Source: Pomphorhynchus laevis
Taxonomy: Eukaryota > Acanthocephala > Palaeacanthocephala > Echinorhynchida > Pomphorhynchidae
DNA: 64,000 nt
Reading direction: 5' to 3'
Assembly: GCA_012934845.2 (NCBI GenBank)
Contig: WNNJ02003028.1
Location: 1-64,000 of the forward strand
Position 1 is the first letter of the stretch. Each line of letters opens with the position of its first letter. The position numbers and the translations under genes were made by a program. The notes beneath the pieces are model-generated. The model had not been told where the DNA came from and searched no databases. It was given only the letters and a program-made list of their open reading frames with translations. Below, one piece after another: positions 10,681 to 24,038 of the stretch.

Positions 10681-11000
10681 TTATTTTAGTTGTCCAAGTT
10701 GATCTTTGATGCTAAGGACAACTAAAATTTTAACACTACAATGACTTGTAATAATTGTTTCTAACTTTAAATCACTGCATTGATATGTTTTGTTTATATT
10801 TAAATCATTATAATTAACTTCTTTCGTCAGTATATCATAATACAGCTTTTTGTATATGAAGACAAAGTTATTACTAGTTTTATCAATGGTTGTTATTATA
10901 TAGTTATCCTTTAATTTAGTAAGTTCTGTATACATATCTTTATTTTTTTATCTTTAAACTTTTCATTTTGCTTACATTTTATCTAATATATAATCCTTCC
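10681..11000 (-). mobile_element. Penelope-like element fragment (N-terminal region)
   Basis: The minus-strand protein matches the front of the 49917 copy: ELTKLKDNYI, then TIDK, NNFVF, KKLYYDIL and LETIITSHCS. It is truncated right after this block, a broken old fragment. Confidence 0.65.
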
Positions 11001-11629
11001 AAATTTATATCTTAGGTGTATTTAAGTTGTCTCTTTTATACATTTTTCAGTAAGAATTTAAGTCGTTTTCAGTAAGAATTTAAGTCATTATATAACAAAT
11101 GCATCCAGAATGTGTATAATGAAAAATGCATTCAGAATGTATAACGTTGATCAGTAACCATTTCTTAAAATCTATTGCTAAATTGTGTTGCCCATCATGA
11201 CGTTATTTTTACCGTGATAGATGCGGATCGCGTAATTGCTGCTGCCTTAAAGACTCATGGAGATTCTGGCCATCAGAGTTCACGGCTCATAAATTCAAAC
11301 GTATGTTAATGACATTAAAGACATATTCATAAAACTTGGCGAAAATAATCTCGCGTTTGGCGTTTCGGACAGTGACGGATAAAATTGATTTTGAGGTGTA
11401 AGAAGCTTTAGTAGCATAATGACTTATTGTGGTAAACGAAAATCCAAGAGTGGGACCTATAAAAGTAAGATAGATACTAAGAAGGATCATAGGTAAAACC
11501 TCCGGGAATGTAGTCAAGTCTGACCTTCAATCCGTAGCGGGATGTGAACAACTGTGTGCTGCACAACGTGGATGAATAGAATACGCGGTTACTTCGTTAT
11601 CAGAACAATTTCTCACGAATTCTGCGATT

Positions 11630-12994
11630 GAAAATCCATTCAATCGACGCAAAGAAAACGTTTAACCGAATCAGCCTTACGTTAACGTCATCTAATATGT
11701 GAATGGTATGTTCTTCAATAGGTCGAATGCTGAATAACATGTATGAGGCAACACGCTCATGGTTGGAGATGACAGTGAAATAATATCGAAAGAGGGATTT
11801 ACCTAAAGCAACCTATTGTAAAACCCTTTTGCAACGATATTGCTACTACTCATCAGTAAAATACAAACAAGTTTTCCCAGCATAATGCGGCATTAGCATG
11901 CAGATGATTTAACTTTTGTCGGAGTGTTGAAAGATCTGAAAGTCATATGCAGTCTATTACAAACCATTGGTCTTCAACATGGATACTTCGTCAAAGATAC
12001 AAATATTAGTATTCTCTATCATCATTCGTGCATTAAAGTCGCAAAGAAATTGTTTGCAAAAACGAATGTCTCGATGTCCGAGCGTGGTGTGATACTGCTT
12101 GGAGCACCCATGGGTTCCACTAAATTTGTTAAGGAGCAAGTATTGGGCTTTTTGGTCGATGGCAATGCATCATGCTAAAGATGAGTACTCTCTCAAACGT
12201 TGATGCTCACTTTGCATATGCAGCTTATTATTATGCCTTCCAACACCAATAGAATCACCTTTTATGCACAACAGCATGTTCACCTAAATTGTTTAAATCG
12301 ATAGTTGTAAAAATTTTCTAAGGATTTGCGTCTAAAACATTTGATCACCTCACTTCATCGATCCTCAAATCGATTTATACTCTTCCACCAAATATGGGTA
12401 CAAGCAGAACATCAATATATAACCTCAAAAATGCTCTGTAAAGCATATGATGATACTTTGGATCCAGTCCAAAGACACACTTAGCTGCTTATGATAGCAA
12501 TAAGCATTAGAGATATAAACAATAAGTGTCATACTGATAAGCTAAATAAGATAAAAGAATTCGGCACAGAAGTCACGGAGAGATACCTACATTTTGCAGC
12601 GTTAAAGAGGGCTCTAGCTGACTTACAGTACGACCAGTAGAACAACAAGGATTTTATCTTAAATCGAGATAATTTCGAAATGATCTATCTGTCGCTACAA
12701 TTGGACCTCTACAGGTCAGGCAAAAGCATGCGTTTGCGGTAAGGATCAGAATATAGCAGATGGTTTATCTTGTAAAAGGGTAACATACCCATCATTCGAC
12801 ACAATGAGTTTCGCGACATAGTAATCGACACGTTGATATTCGTATGTAACAGAGTTGGACTTGAACCTCAGCTGGAATTATTCCCTAAATCAATATATTT
12901 CCTACGTGTTACAACAACGAGGAATGCAACCGCATGCCCCGCTATAGTGTGTTGCGACATATTTTGTGATAGGACGTAGATAGCATTTTTTGAT
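11630..12994 (+). mobile_element. Reverse-transcriptase element, left part (interrupted by gypsy relic)
   Basis: Readable motifs match an RT family common in cnidarian genomes. They include the DA-x-x-x-FNR motif A region near 11655, ADDLTFVG motif C at about 11898, then LQTIGLQHGYF and LLGAPMGSTKF (to 12150). Downstream come a CVCG..xNIADGLSC cysteine motif near 12740 and an IAFFD end at 12994. The gypsy LTR begins exactly there, and the element resumes at 19492. The coding region is broken in several places. I cannot name the clade; the order looks LINE-like rather than LTR-type. Confidence 0.62.
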
Positions 12995-13197
12995 TGTTGC
13001 ATTTACGTTCATCACAATGCAAATATAGATTTAAAGGTTTTACTTGTTGTTTGCTACCAAAAAAACATTGTCCACGTGCAAACTGAGTGTAACATATATA
13101 GAAATAAATCAAAGTGTTACCGCAACGTAGTGTTAGTGAACAATCAATAGAGTTTTACCGACAGTGTATGAATTAGATGCACTGCCACTACGTAACA
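12995..13197 (-). repeat. Gypsy LTR (3' LTR)
   Basis: A 203-bp repeat matching 19291-19491 at about 95 percent by eye. On the minus strand it starts TGTTACG and ends GCAACA, with the TG...CA ends expected of an LTR. Confidence 0.88.
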
Positions 13198-15754
13198 TTC
13201 CTCTTCACCATCAATTACTTGGACGATCTTAGGTTGCACATTCCAGCCGTATCGGACAGGTACTCTTTTTATACGTGTAGATCGTTGCAAAGTTTGTTGC
13301 TCTTCGTTGATCTTCGTATCCGGTTCTTGCAATTGATTTGACGCTGTCTTGGCCGGTTCATTCTGGTGAACACTAGATCTGTCGGTCGGATTTGCTATTT
13401 TCTTGATAGTGATGAATTGTCGATTGTGGTATAGGCTTTATCCGATCCAATAGTGTCGGTAACCTATATCCTTTTAACATTTCCGACGGCGGTTTACCGG
13501 TAGCACTATGAGGGGTGTTACGATATGACAACAAGAACTGCTGCAGTCGCTTTGGACGCTCACCAACACCATAAGGTCGCAATACCCTATTTTTAGAACT
13601 TGAACAAGCCTTTCTGTTAGACCGTTTGACCTTGGATGATATGGTGTCACTCGTTGATGCTTGATTTCATTCATCTCTAGAAATGTGTTGAATGCATATG
13701 ATTGAAATAGCGGACCATTGTCAGACACTTACTCTTTCGGAACCCCATACCGAGCAAATATTTCGCGCAATACCATAATTGACAAGTAGGCATTGATAGA
13801 TGATATCTTAAACACCTCTGGCCACTCAGTTAACACGCAAACAATAATTATATAGTATTCCGAATTGCTCGGTTCTGCGAAGTCAACATGTATTCTTGTC
13901 CAAGGCTGTGAAGGAATGGACCAGCTATGCAAGGGATGACTTGGTTCATTATTACAATATTGTTTACAATATTCACATTGTTGTATATAATTCTCAATGT
14001 CTGAGTCGATTTTAGGCCATCAAACATAAAAACGAAACAGCGCCTTCATCAATACGATACCCGGATGACCCGCATGCAAAACTCTCAGCACGTCTTTCCG
14101 CAACGTTGATGGAACTACTACTCTTGCTCCGAGTAGAACAATGCCACCCTCGGTTGATAACTATGACCGTCGACAACTGTAAGGCTGCATTAATTCATCA
14201 ATTTTATAAGGCCAGTTTTTTTAAATATCCGCAAACTTTACTTAATATATGGTCTTGTCTAGTTGCCTCTCTCAGCGCCAATTCAGTTAGCATATACGCA
14301 CCTTTAAACTGATGGTTATCCACTAATAAATTAATATGGGGTGATAAAATTCTACTTGTTTCGACTTCAGTATTGGATGAAAATCGCGATAATACATCAG
14401 TCATCACATTTTCTTTTCCAGAAACAAATTCTAGTTCATAATCATACTCACCCAATAGCAATGGCCATCTTACCAGACGTTGATTAGTGACTTTAGGTGA
14501 GTTACGATTATGACCAAAAATATACTTTAGTGGCTTGTGATCACTCAGTAAGACAAACGTTCGTCCGAGTAAATAATAACGAAATTTAGAAATACCAAAT
14601 ATCAAGGCCAATGCTTCACAATCAATTTGTGAGTAATTTTTCTCTGTAACTTAAAGTTTTCTGGATGCATATGCTATCGGCATAAAGCGATTATCATTTG
14701 TAGCCTGTAAGAGAACAGCGCACAGTCCATTCTCGCATGCATCACGGTACAATTTTAACTTACACTGACTTAATCTTTCAGCCGATTCTAATTGACTTAC
14801 AGAAATATTACGATTGATCTGTACTTGTGGTGACAAAGGTATTTCGAATGCTTTAATCCAAGGCTGACCAAATAAGTTTTTCTCTGATCCGGAAATCACC
14901 TCTGCATGCAGACACTTTTCAACCCCATTTAAATTCGCTCTGAGCAGACATCGATCCAAGCTTTTTAATTTCGAACCGCCATAACTGCGAAGCCATCAGC
15001 CTTCATTTAATTGTATCGCACCAATTACCGACCAGAGTTCACTTGATATAGTCGTGACCACGGCACCAGTATCATACTCCATCACTGCTGGAATTTCATT
15101 TAATGTCACTTTTATGACTGGTAGAAAATCACGACCATTCTGGCTAACATTGCAAATTTGTAAATTGCCTAATTCTTCTTCCTCAGAACGTTCGCTACCG
15201 TATGATACCACTTGGTTGATAGCACCTCTGCGATGTTTGCAGCATCGGCGAATATTCCCCATTTCCCACAGTTGTAGCATTTGACGTTTGTTGCCCAGCA
15301 TTGTTGTTCGTAGCTATGCTTGTAGCCATTACAACGAGGACACCATGGCCTCATATTCTTATCAACAATCGATTGATACTGTGTATCCCTTTTACGAATA
15401 ACCTTTACTTTGTTGACATTGCCGATTTCTTCGTCAGGGGTTTGATTTGCATTTGTCGTTAACATGTTTTTGGTACGTTAAGTCATTTTCCAATTTGTCA
15501 CGATTAGAATTACTTCATCGAGTGAAGGATTTTCTAACCGAAGTGCAGTTGTTCTAATTTCTTTAATCGGCGTAAATGCGACAATCAAATCTCGAAGTCT
15601 ATCGTCGATTGCTTGATGAGCATTGACAATTGAGGCGTCGTAAAAAGCACACCGCTTGCCAAACCCCTCGCCTCTGCCATCAAATCTTTATGAGACTGGT
15701 TCGATATGTGTCTGCATCGAGAAAATGCGAACTGAGCAGCAACAACATGACAAG

Positions 15755-18700
15755 GTTTTTAATTAATTAATAGATTTTCTTAATAAAGTAAATAACATGC
15801 ACATAAACAAACTACAGTAATTATGACAAGACAGTTAAACAGAATTGTATCTTCCATCTTCACTCTTCACGTCTTCCACTCAAGCTACGGCCTCAAATCC
15901 ATGGGATCTGAGCCCCCCCCCAACAGATCCAACACGCCGCCTTCCGACTGAACCACCCGGGGTCTTTCACCCCCTAAAGAATTCAATCGGTGCGGACTAT
16001 GCTGGGTAAACGAGAGACGAGGGACTTCAGGAACCTTAGTCATTGTTCTGGGGGACGTCCTCTTGAAAAGAAGACTAATCCCGAGATAGCCCAGTTGCCC
16101 CAAAGGCGCACCTGAGTTTTCCCTTTCAACGACAGATGCTGGGCCCGTTTCAGATCCCACCTAGCTCTCTTCAAGATACGTTTGAGTCTATCCAGGTCGG
16201 CTTTCGTCGACCAGTTTACCGAAACGGTGAACCCCAGGTATTTTACTCGACTTGTGAAGGTAGGGGGTGGTTCTGAGGCAAAAATGGAGGAGAGTGCATA
16301 GAGTGCTAGTCTCTTAAGTTTTTTCTTTGTCGCAGGGGAGCCATAAAAAAGTACCACCTGCGATTTAGCTGAGTTTAAAATAAGATTAGATTGGGGTAGT
16401 TGGTCTTTTAATCTTGAAAAAACGGCTGATGTCAGAGACTACGTCTTTAGACCTGCGTCGAATGTACAGGGATGTGGTGTCATCAGCGTACACCACTAGA
16501 CGTTGTTCACGTTTAAATATTTTAAATAGAATAATTAAGGCAGCAAGATACAAGATTGGAGAAAGTGGTGAACATTGAGGCACACCCGTAATAGGGTAGA
16601 ACTGACGCGCATCAGGGTCGTCTTCATAATAAAATCGCTTGGTGTACAGCAGTATCTCCACCCTTTTAATGATTCTCGCAGGCAACCCTAGGGACCTGAG
16701 AGAAGAGATAACAAATGGAATGGAAATGCGGTCAAATGCAGCGGAAAAATCAAGGAAAACAGCCACAGCTAGCTGATGACTGTTCTCCTGACAAAACCGA
16801 TGCACTTCACCAACTGCTGAATGAACCGAGCGACCTTTGACAAACCCATGGAAACCAGGTGGGATTAGATTTCGCCAAATCAAATGATCGCAGATTATAC
16901 GCGCAAGCGCTTTTTCGTGAATCGATACGAGGGAATTTTGAATTGAAATGGGCCGCAGGTCTTTATGTCAAGAGATCGGATATTTTTTTGGAATAAAAAT
17001 TCTTTTGCTAATGTTGATGCCGGCTACATCGGATGGGGTGGCTAATAGCATTGTGACGGCCACCTCCCTTCTTTGATCGGCTGTCAATAGCTGACAGACA
17101 CGAGAAGAGAGTGGAGCGACGGATTTGGAGGTGCCCGGAAGAGGCCCCCAGGCGTTGAGAATATCTGTGACAGATAAGTCTCTACTCCTGAAGTCTCCCC
17201 AGGACGGGATTGGTTGCGGAGATTGCGTGGCTCCATAATTGTGCAGGGCTAGTGACTCCTCCAAAACTTGATCAAGGCCTATACTACCGATCCAGCCCAA
17301 AGCCCTATCCTTCCAACAAACAAACTTCTCCTTCTTGAATATCTTCCAAAAGAAAGACTGAGAAGGGTTGAGACGAGCAATACTCGCCCTATCCTTACTC
17401 AACTGGAACCAATATCTTGTGCGCCAGTATTCAGACGAGAGGGTCAGTCTAGCGGAAGAAGAAATATTAGGAAGGTTCAGCAATTTAGCTAGGATCTTGA
17501 GTTTTGTCGGAGTGGGACTGAAAATGTGACCTTTATAGGTAGTCGATAAAATCGCGGTGGCTTGCGAAGAGAGGTAGGAATTAAATTTGGTTAAACTCTC
17601 ATTACCAATTTGGGTGAAGCGTTGGATAGCTGCCTGGAAGAAAGCCACTCTGATCGGGTCAAAGTGGAATCTTCTACGAAGCAGCGTATCCTCTTCTAAC
17701 CGCCAGCGAATTAGATCATGAGAGGTGGACAGATGTTGTCGCGACTGCTCCGTACAGAAGGGTTTTAGCAACCACTTCTCATTGAGCAGTAATAAGTCGA
17801 GGAGTGAATTCGTTGATGTGCAATGAAAGATGGGTGACGGTGGTTTATGAATAAGATAACCGTTCCTGGCTCTGCGGAGTGCTGCATTAATCCAACGACC
17901 AGTTATGTCGTTGAAGTCACCTAGTAACATGTCATAGCCGCTATCGATAATCCCATTCAGGAGATCACGATTCTTGTGAATCTCTCCTGGACGAATGTAG
18001 ACATTGGCTAGACTGAGGCGTTTACCGTTCTTGACTAGTGAAACTACTAGACAAGACAGGGCTGGACAAGAGTAATTTGGCAAGAGGGAAGATCTTAAAG
18101 AGCACTTAACTAAGGTCAAGAGTCCTTGAGATGTAGAAGAGTGAGGCTGGTTATGTACGGAGTATAGTGGGAATATATGTGCTTAACGATAAATCGAGGA
18201 ATGTCCTGGGGAGACGGATAGACGCGTCTCCTGAAGGACTATAACATCTGCGTCTCTACCAGATAAAAGTCTAAGGGCAGAAGCACCTCCCGAATTCCAC
18301 TGAATGATATTCAGTGAAAAAGGCTCAGGTTTACTCACCATTGTGTCAGACAAGTTGGACAGGGGATGCCAACCTAGACAGAGCTAGGTGCAGGAAGGTT
18401 GCCCCTCTCGCCACCAGCCCCATCCAGGGCCGGAATCCCCTGGTCAATATCATCATTTTCCTTTGAGGCGCCCTTTTCTTGTAGAAGCTTGTCCATCTTG
18501 AGAGGTGGCACCGTTCGTGTTGATGCCCCCTTTTCTTGGAGTGGGATACTTTTAGTTCATCCGGAATCGGGGCCTTGGGAGCCCCTACAATAGCCGACAA
18601 CAGGAGGCTAGCATAGACTGCATTTGAGCAAGAATCACTTTTTTGTTGTTATCTAAGAGGAGCAGTATGTCATTATTCGACATCCTGTCGGTAGGGTCCT

Positions 18701-18895
18701 CGACGGAAGAGAAGGTATTAGAGACTGAACGTTTAGTGAACAACGGTTGATACTCTTTGAATGTTTTACATGGCCTGGACCAGGCGGGGTGGACACCCCC
18801 ACAATTATGACAGGCTGGGGGGAGCCAGGCATCGCTCCCCTTCAGCATGTTTTCGCACTAGACAGATGAACAGACACCACAAATTCTGTTTTTGG
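15755..18895 (-). mobile_element. APE-type LINE inserted in the gypsy gag region
   Basis: A minus-strand non-LTR retrotransposon. ORF1 is partial (18346-18848) with a CCHC-type knuckle (C..C...H....C) and a basic C-terminus. ORF2 runs from about 18338 to 15890. It has an APE endonuclease (IIQWNSGG, VIVLQET, LANVYIRPG, LLGDFND, STSHD), then an RT with LDFSAAFDR, GVPQCSPLSP (Cys replaces the usual Gly) and VVYADDTTS, and a VKYLGF end. ORF2 has a stop near 18190 and frame changes near 16960 and 16380, so this copy is dead. ORF1 is cut at the insertion border, so the 5' end is probably truncated. The 3' end is short and AT-rich. It looks I/R1-like, but I cannot fix the clade. Confidence 0.85.
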
Positions 18896-19290
18896 TACAC
18901 GTGGACCCCCATTTTAAAATGTCGATCCAAGCACTTCATGATTGCATCAAATGTAATTTCTTCTTGCTCGTATGTTTGTAATAACTGACCAATTACGCGA
19001 AAAATACATCTACCGCAACATGACAGCAGAAATTGTTTCTGACGCTCGCTCGATGTCACCCCAAACATCTTAAGATAATTCTGCAACTGTATTGAATAAT
19101 CTTGCAACGAATCATTATTGGAATTAAATGACTGAAACAACGGAATGCTGCGGTGAACATCCTGACTATTATTCGTTTGAAGATTAGCAACAACTTGACT
19201 TAGTGTTCGCTGTTGTTCTAATACAAATTGCAGCATGTTATGAGGTAATAATCTTTCTTGTTGCTCGTACTTAACACCCTCGCCCCCATT

Positions 19291-19491
19291 TGTTGCATTT
19301 ACGTTCATCACAATGCAAATAAAGATTTAAAGTTTTTACTTGTTGTTCGCTACCAAAAAAACTGTCCACATGCAAACTGAGTGTAACATATATAGAAATA
19401 AATCAAAGCGTTACCGCAACATAGTGTTAGTGAACAATCAATAGAGTTTTACCGAGAGTGTATGAATTAGATGCACTGCCACTACGTAACA
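19291..19491 (-). repeat. Gypsy LTR (5' LTR)
   Basis: The partner of 12995-13197. The possible primer-binding site lies just inside it (19276-19288 on the minus strand). Confidence 0.88.
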
Positions 19492-19727
19492 AGTAGTGCT
19501 TCGTCATATCAGTCAAAATATGAATCATTTTGTTTCGCAAACTATGAGACACGTCAACGCAACAAATTCTACGAACGTATAAAAGAGATAAAATATAATG
19601 CATTCTGTATTATAGTTGCAGTCGTGACTGGTGAAATTGGGCCATTTGCAAATGTTATGATTAAGGCGATTGCGCGGATGCTAAATGAAAAGCGACATCC
19701 CGATACGCGGATTCGGTTGCATAGTTG
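19492..19727 (+). mobile_element. Reverse-transcriptase element, right part
   Basis: Continues the element broken at 12994: YETRQRNKFYERIKEIK, then IGPFANVMIKAIARML. This resembles the conserved end of the same RT family (YGQRVREVEH ... GGMGREA...Y..LA in cnidarian copies, from memory). It ends with a stop at 19727. A few codons of the family seem missing at the gypsy junction. Confidence 0.6.
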
Positions 19728-20159
19728 AGAACGAAACTAAGAATGTTCCTTGCAAAAGTAGTTTCCATGTGTTTACGAGCACCTAGATCTCAGCGCCATT
19801 CACCCTTTTCGTAATCTACGAGGATGTCTAACCAGAATAGAGATCACACAGTATGCTCTCAACTGCCTCGATAGATCTGTTTTAGTGAGAAAGTGTTTAT
19901 GGTATTTAATCATCAAAGAAGTACAACTTTTATGTGAATTTTGATAATTGTTGCTCGCTAGGAGATCTTTGGAATATTGTATTTTTAATATTTGAATAAA
20001 AATATACTAATATTCTTTTGATAGCATTTTTTAATTCACAATTTTTAATTAATTTAAAAAAATGAATAACATTCAATAAATGAACATATGCTCATTTATT
20101 TTATCATATTAAGATTTTTGCAATTGCATTATGTTTTTACAATGTTTCTAATATCATCA

Positions 20160-21200
20160 TTACATATTAATTTCATTTCTTTTTATAATTAAATTTTTTT
20201 CGTCCTAATTGCGGTAACAACTTATACCTTAGTTTAGAAATACATTTACTTATATCTGATCTGATTATTTCTTTACTTTTAGAATTATTTAAAGGTCCAT
20301 TTGTATTTATGTTATCTATCCATTTATTAATACAGTTTATTGTTAGTGTATATTTCTTGTTATTATTAACATTTATTGTCCGATTATAGTATTTTGTATT
20401 ACAATAACTGTATATTATAACTGTATTAAAGGCAGCTATTGAATGTCAAACTTTCTTATGTCAAAATCTGTTTTTTTGGCACACTTTGATAAAGAGCTTT
20501 ACCAAACTGATCAGCTAACTAAGTCTTCGTATTTTATAAAAATTATTTGCGTTAAATACACATATATCATCAATATATCGAAACATATATTTCATATCTT
20601 TATATAGCTTAGATTTAGTTTTTACACAGTTATGAACAAATTCATATTCTATAAAGCTTAAAAACAAGTCAGCTATAATTGGGCTACTATTACCACCCAT
20701 TGGAACACCTTTTACTTGTCTAAATATAGATGTGCCTTCTTTTAAATAATTTTGATTTATCAAAATATTTAAGGATTCTATATATTCAATATTATCCATA
20801 TATTTATATTTACTTAAAGTCTTAATTTTTGCTAGATGGGAGTTAGTAGTTATTATAAGATATATAGGTATATCTGTTGGATTTATATCTTTGGATTTCT
20901 GTTTTACACAGTTATGAACAAATTCATATTCTATAAAGCTTAAAAATAAGCCAGCTATAATTGAGTTACTATTACCTTCCATTTGAACACCTTTTACTTG
21001 TCTTAATAAAGATGTGCCTTCTTTTAAATAATTTTGATTTATTACAATATTTAAGGAATCGACAAAACGATACCAGGTACCAATATCACGATTCCTTCGT
21101 GGCTGCCACATCATACAAACAGAAAAAATTCCCACGGAAATCTCTCATTGTCTTGTACAATATTTATGGATTCTATTAATTCAATTTTATCCATATATTT
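20160..21200 (-). mobile_element. Penelope-like element relic with duplicated RT block
   Basis: Minus-strand RT motif B (RQVKGVPMGGNSSPIIADL) followed by FIEYEFVHNC and motif C (MFRYIDDICVF). The motif B block occurs twice in direct order in one open stretch, with the link region LAKIKTLSKYKYMD between them. Near 21060-21135 lies the terminal-repeat segment also found at the Tc1 palindrome (58820). The element is broken and truncated at its 3' side. Confidence 0.7.
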
Positions 21201-21861
21201 ATATTACTTGATAACATAACGATAAATAAAGATAAAATAATAAAAAACAATAAATAATTAAATAATAATAAAATTCTATTTCCGAAGTAGAATTAATTAT
21301 ATAGAATAATTAATTTTTCTAACGTTTATTTAAAAATATCAAAGAAGTAAACAATAAATTTGCAATGTGAACCAGGTTCCCGAAATTAGGTCCCATGTAC
21401 TATTTATTTAATGTTCTTGTATATTATAGATATTTATTGTCGAAGCAAATTATTAGCAGCTCAATAACTTTTTTATCTGTGTGCGGCCAAATGGATATTG
21501 TTCAAAATAATTTATTTTGTTTTTATTTTTCAATAATCAATATTCAAGTAAGTTGAAATTGTAATTAAATAGAAAAATAAATAACTAATTTATAGATATT
21601 AAAAGATACCATGATATTAATAGGTAATGTTAATAGTATAAATAAATACAATGAAACGATTAAATTTTGTTTTCCGTCACCATGTCGAAAGGCTACAGTG
21701 GTATAATACACATTATCAGATTAATAGTATATATATCATTAATAATGTTAATAATTTTAAATTTTTAAAAATTTTAATTATATTATTATTCTTAATTTTG
21801 CAGTATTAATTAGTAAATGTTTTAAAAGTTAAAATAAGAGAAAATCTTTTTGCGTCAATCA

Positions 21862-22176
21862 CTAATTCTGTACTGGCATATGTGTTGAATTATACATTTT
21901 ACTAACACATTTAGAACAATTGTTTTGAGGGTAGCTTTCCGTGGTATCGTACGTACACGACGTATGTATAGCCCTGTTAGATTGAATTTGTTGTTGTGGA
22001 TTAGGTAGACAACAATGTGTTCCGTTTTGCTTGGGGCAATTGGGATGATATATTGCTTTGCAATGTGGTAGTCTTGCTATGCATCTGCAGTGATTGCATG
22101 AATTTATCGTTTGTGTTTTGGTCAAACAATCCCAATTTGCCTGCGGGCATATGTTCAGATGTGATTGTCGATGCAT
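21862..22176 (-). CDS. Cysteine-rich small protein, hypothetical
   Basis: A 104-codon ORF with 12 cysteines, an unusual density for AT-rich DNA. The central spacing (C..C.C, six residues, C, then CP, six residues, CC) resembles a von Willebrand factor C-type module. No signal peptide is in this frame. An overlapping minus-strand ORF starting at 22240 begins MNVLLILSLLNS, which looks like a secretion signal. A missed exon junction (an AG lies at CCCGCAG just inside) or a frame change could link them. I do not recognise the family. It could be a secreted protein exon, a decayed gene or chance. Confidence 0.35.
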   Translation of the reverse strand: MHRQSHLNICPQANWDCLTKTQTINSCNHCRCIARLPHCKAIYHPNCPKQNGTHCCLPNPQQQIQSNRAIHTSCTYDTTESYPQNNCSKCVSKMYNSTHMPVQN

Positions 22177-22899
22177 ATTGTTGGTTAGTTAGTTTTAAAA
22201 TTTTGGAATTTAAAAGGCTCAAAATTAACAGAACATTCAATGATTACATGATTTTGCCAAGGCTTTTGCTTAAAATTTAAATGTTAGCACGCTTATTTTA
22301 CATTCAAAAATAGAACGTGCTTGATGCACACATAACTTTGAAAATTCTAATTATGTGCGTATAAAATGATTAACAGTAAGTTTGCTGTTCAAAGAACAGA
22401 AAATTTGAAAATATTGTTCTTATTGTCAATCGTAATATCAGTATAGTTTTCATTAAAGTATTTTGTATTTTGAGGAAACGCATCGGGAGAAACAAGTATG
22501 AAATCAGTTTACTCATTATATCCACTTTAAACAATAGCATGTTAGGAGACAACAAATGTTAAACTGAGATACAACTATGTGCTTTTAAGCAATAATACTT
22601 TAAGTAAATATAATTATCAATATAAGAGAAAAAATCTTTCATTTCATTTGAATGTTTTACCTAGTAGAATGTTCGTAACTCACAAAAGCTCTTTCCGTGA
22701 CCCACTTGGTGGGTCATGATCCTCCATAGGAAACAAACCCTGCTTTAAGTAAATACAAATATTTGTGGCGACAATTTACAAAACCTGTATATTTAAAACA
22801 ATTTCGAAATAAAACAAAATGCAAGGTTATTTTTGCATAAACTTATGTATTTTTGTTTGGTTTTATAAGTTAGGATAGTAAACAATATACTCCGTATTA

Positions 22900-23880
22900 G
22901 AATACGATATAACCCTAAAAGGAGGAAGTACTCTTCACTCTACGAATAAATACGTCATTAGCATGTATTTGGCCCCGCTGCTATATTTGGTTTAGCAGCA
23001 TTCCCCTTATCATGATAATATAGTAGTTAGCAGTTATCATTATTCGGATATATCGTATATAATTGTTTAATTAATTCATAAAAATTGATTTATTTTTTAA
23101 ATTCTCAATTTATATAAATCTAAATTATATAAAATCGTACATAACAATTTATTATTTATAATTATTTATTTTATTTACTGGTAAGATAACATTTTATTAC
23201 TTTTATAAAAAACAACCTTTTATTTTTTCTTTCGCTAATCGTTGCTAGCTAGTAACTTTCAGAAACAGAAAAAAACCCTAACCTTTATTTTTGATACATT
23301 TTGCAAAACAGAAACAAAGCGTACAACCTGTATAACACAGTTGTATGATTTGAAATAGGCGATCTTAAATAATTGATCTATCTTTTTAAATTTGTAATTT
23401 TTGATTAGGATCACCAAAATCCTATTTTATTTTTATATTTCGCTAGCCGATGCTAGCATTATTAGAAACAAACAAAAAGAACGATTTTTTTAATATCTTC
23501 TGACCAGTTGTTCCATAACACAGTTGTATGATTTGAAATAAGCGATCTTGATCTATATTTTTTAATTTTGAATTTTGGAACAGGATTAATAAATTGGTAT
23601 TTTATTTTTATATTTAGCTAGTTGTCGCTAGAATTATCAAAACATAAACAAAACGTACGTTTTGTTTAATATATAAATCAACCAAATATTATTAAAAATA
23701 AATTTAAACAATCAAATGTAAAACTTTTATGGATACGTAGTAATCCATAAACATAATACGTATTAATCCACATTACATAGGAGGAAGTACGTCATTAGAA
23801 TGCATTATTTGCATCTCTGCTATGTTGGGTTGAGGAACAAGGCCCTTATTCTGACTGTATTAAGTTGAGGAAAAGGGTCT
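22900..23880. repeat. Dispersed repeat fragments and a 182-bp tandem repeat
   Basis: 22910-23000 and 23760-23850 are copies of the GGAAATACGTCATTAGCATG family (see 33998). Between them a unit of 182 bp recurs: CACAGTTGTATGATTTGAAATA begins at 23337 and 23519, with GCTAGC-rich segments before each. A related piece is at 52340-52430. No gene is seen. Confidence 0.65.
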
Positions 23881-24038
23881 GAAATCCGATAACATTTCAG
23901 TTCTTTAATCAAATATTAATATTTAAGTTACCATGGTGACAAAGCTTATAATGTTTTAATTGTATATTTTCGAAATGTGATAATTCTTTATCTTTCAATT
24001 ATATTTTTCTTAAAAACTAATCAACGACACATATTTTC

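Larger units (their letters stand above)
12995..19491 (-). mobile_element. Ty3/gypsy LTR retrotransposon relic carrying a LINE insertion
   Basis: The element reads on the minus strand between two LTRs of about 200 bp. In order are a gag region (18900-19310), a CCHC knuckle (15290-15380), a DTGA protease region (near 15070), an RT remnant (14650-14960), an RNase H region (14380-14610, LLSDHKPLKYIFG) and integrase pieces (13470-13930, SDNGP and HPRSNGLTERL). Next to the 5' LTR is TGGGGGCGAGGGTG, a possible primer-binding site. Next to the 3' LTR is a purine tract GAAGAGGAA. The domain order fits Ty3/gypsy, perhaps the Mag-like group. A LINE splits gag. The coding region is broken in several places. 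The two LTRs differ at several positions, so the insertion is not recent. No target-site duplication is evident. Confidence 0.85.

Noticed and set aside
14106-14312. Plus-strand ORF over the gypsy pol region
   Set aside because: It is the antisense shadow of the RNase H/integrase region of the gypsy relic.
12990-19496. Target-site duplication of the gypsy relic
   Set aside because: The bases outside the two LTRs (TTGAT and AGTAG) do not match.
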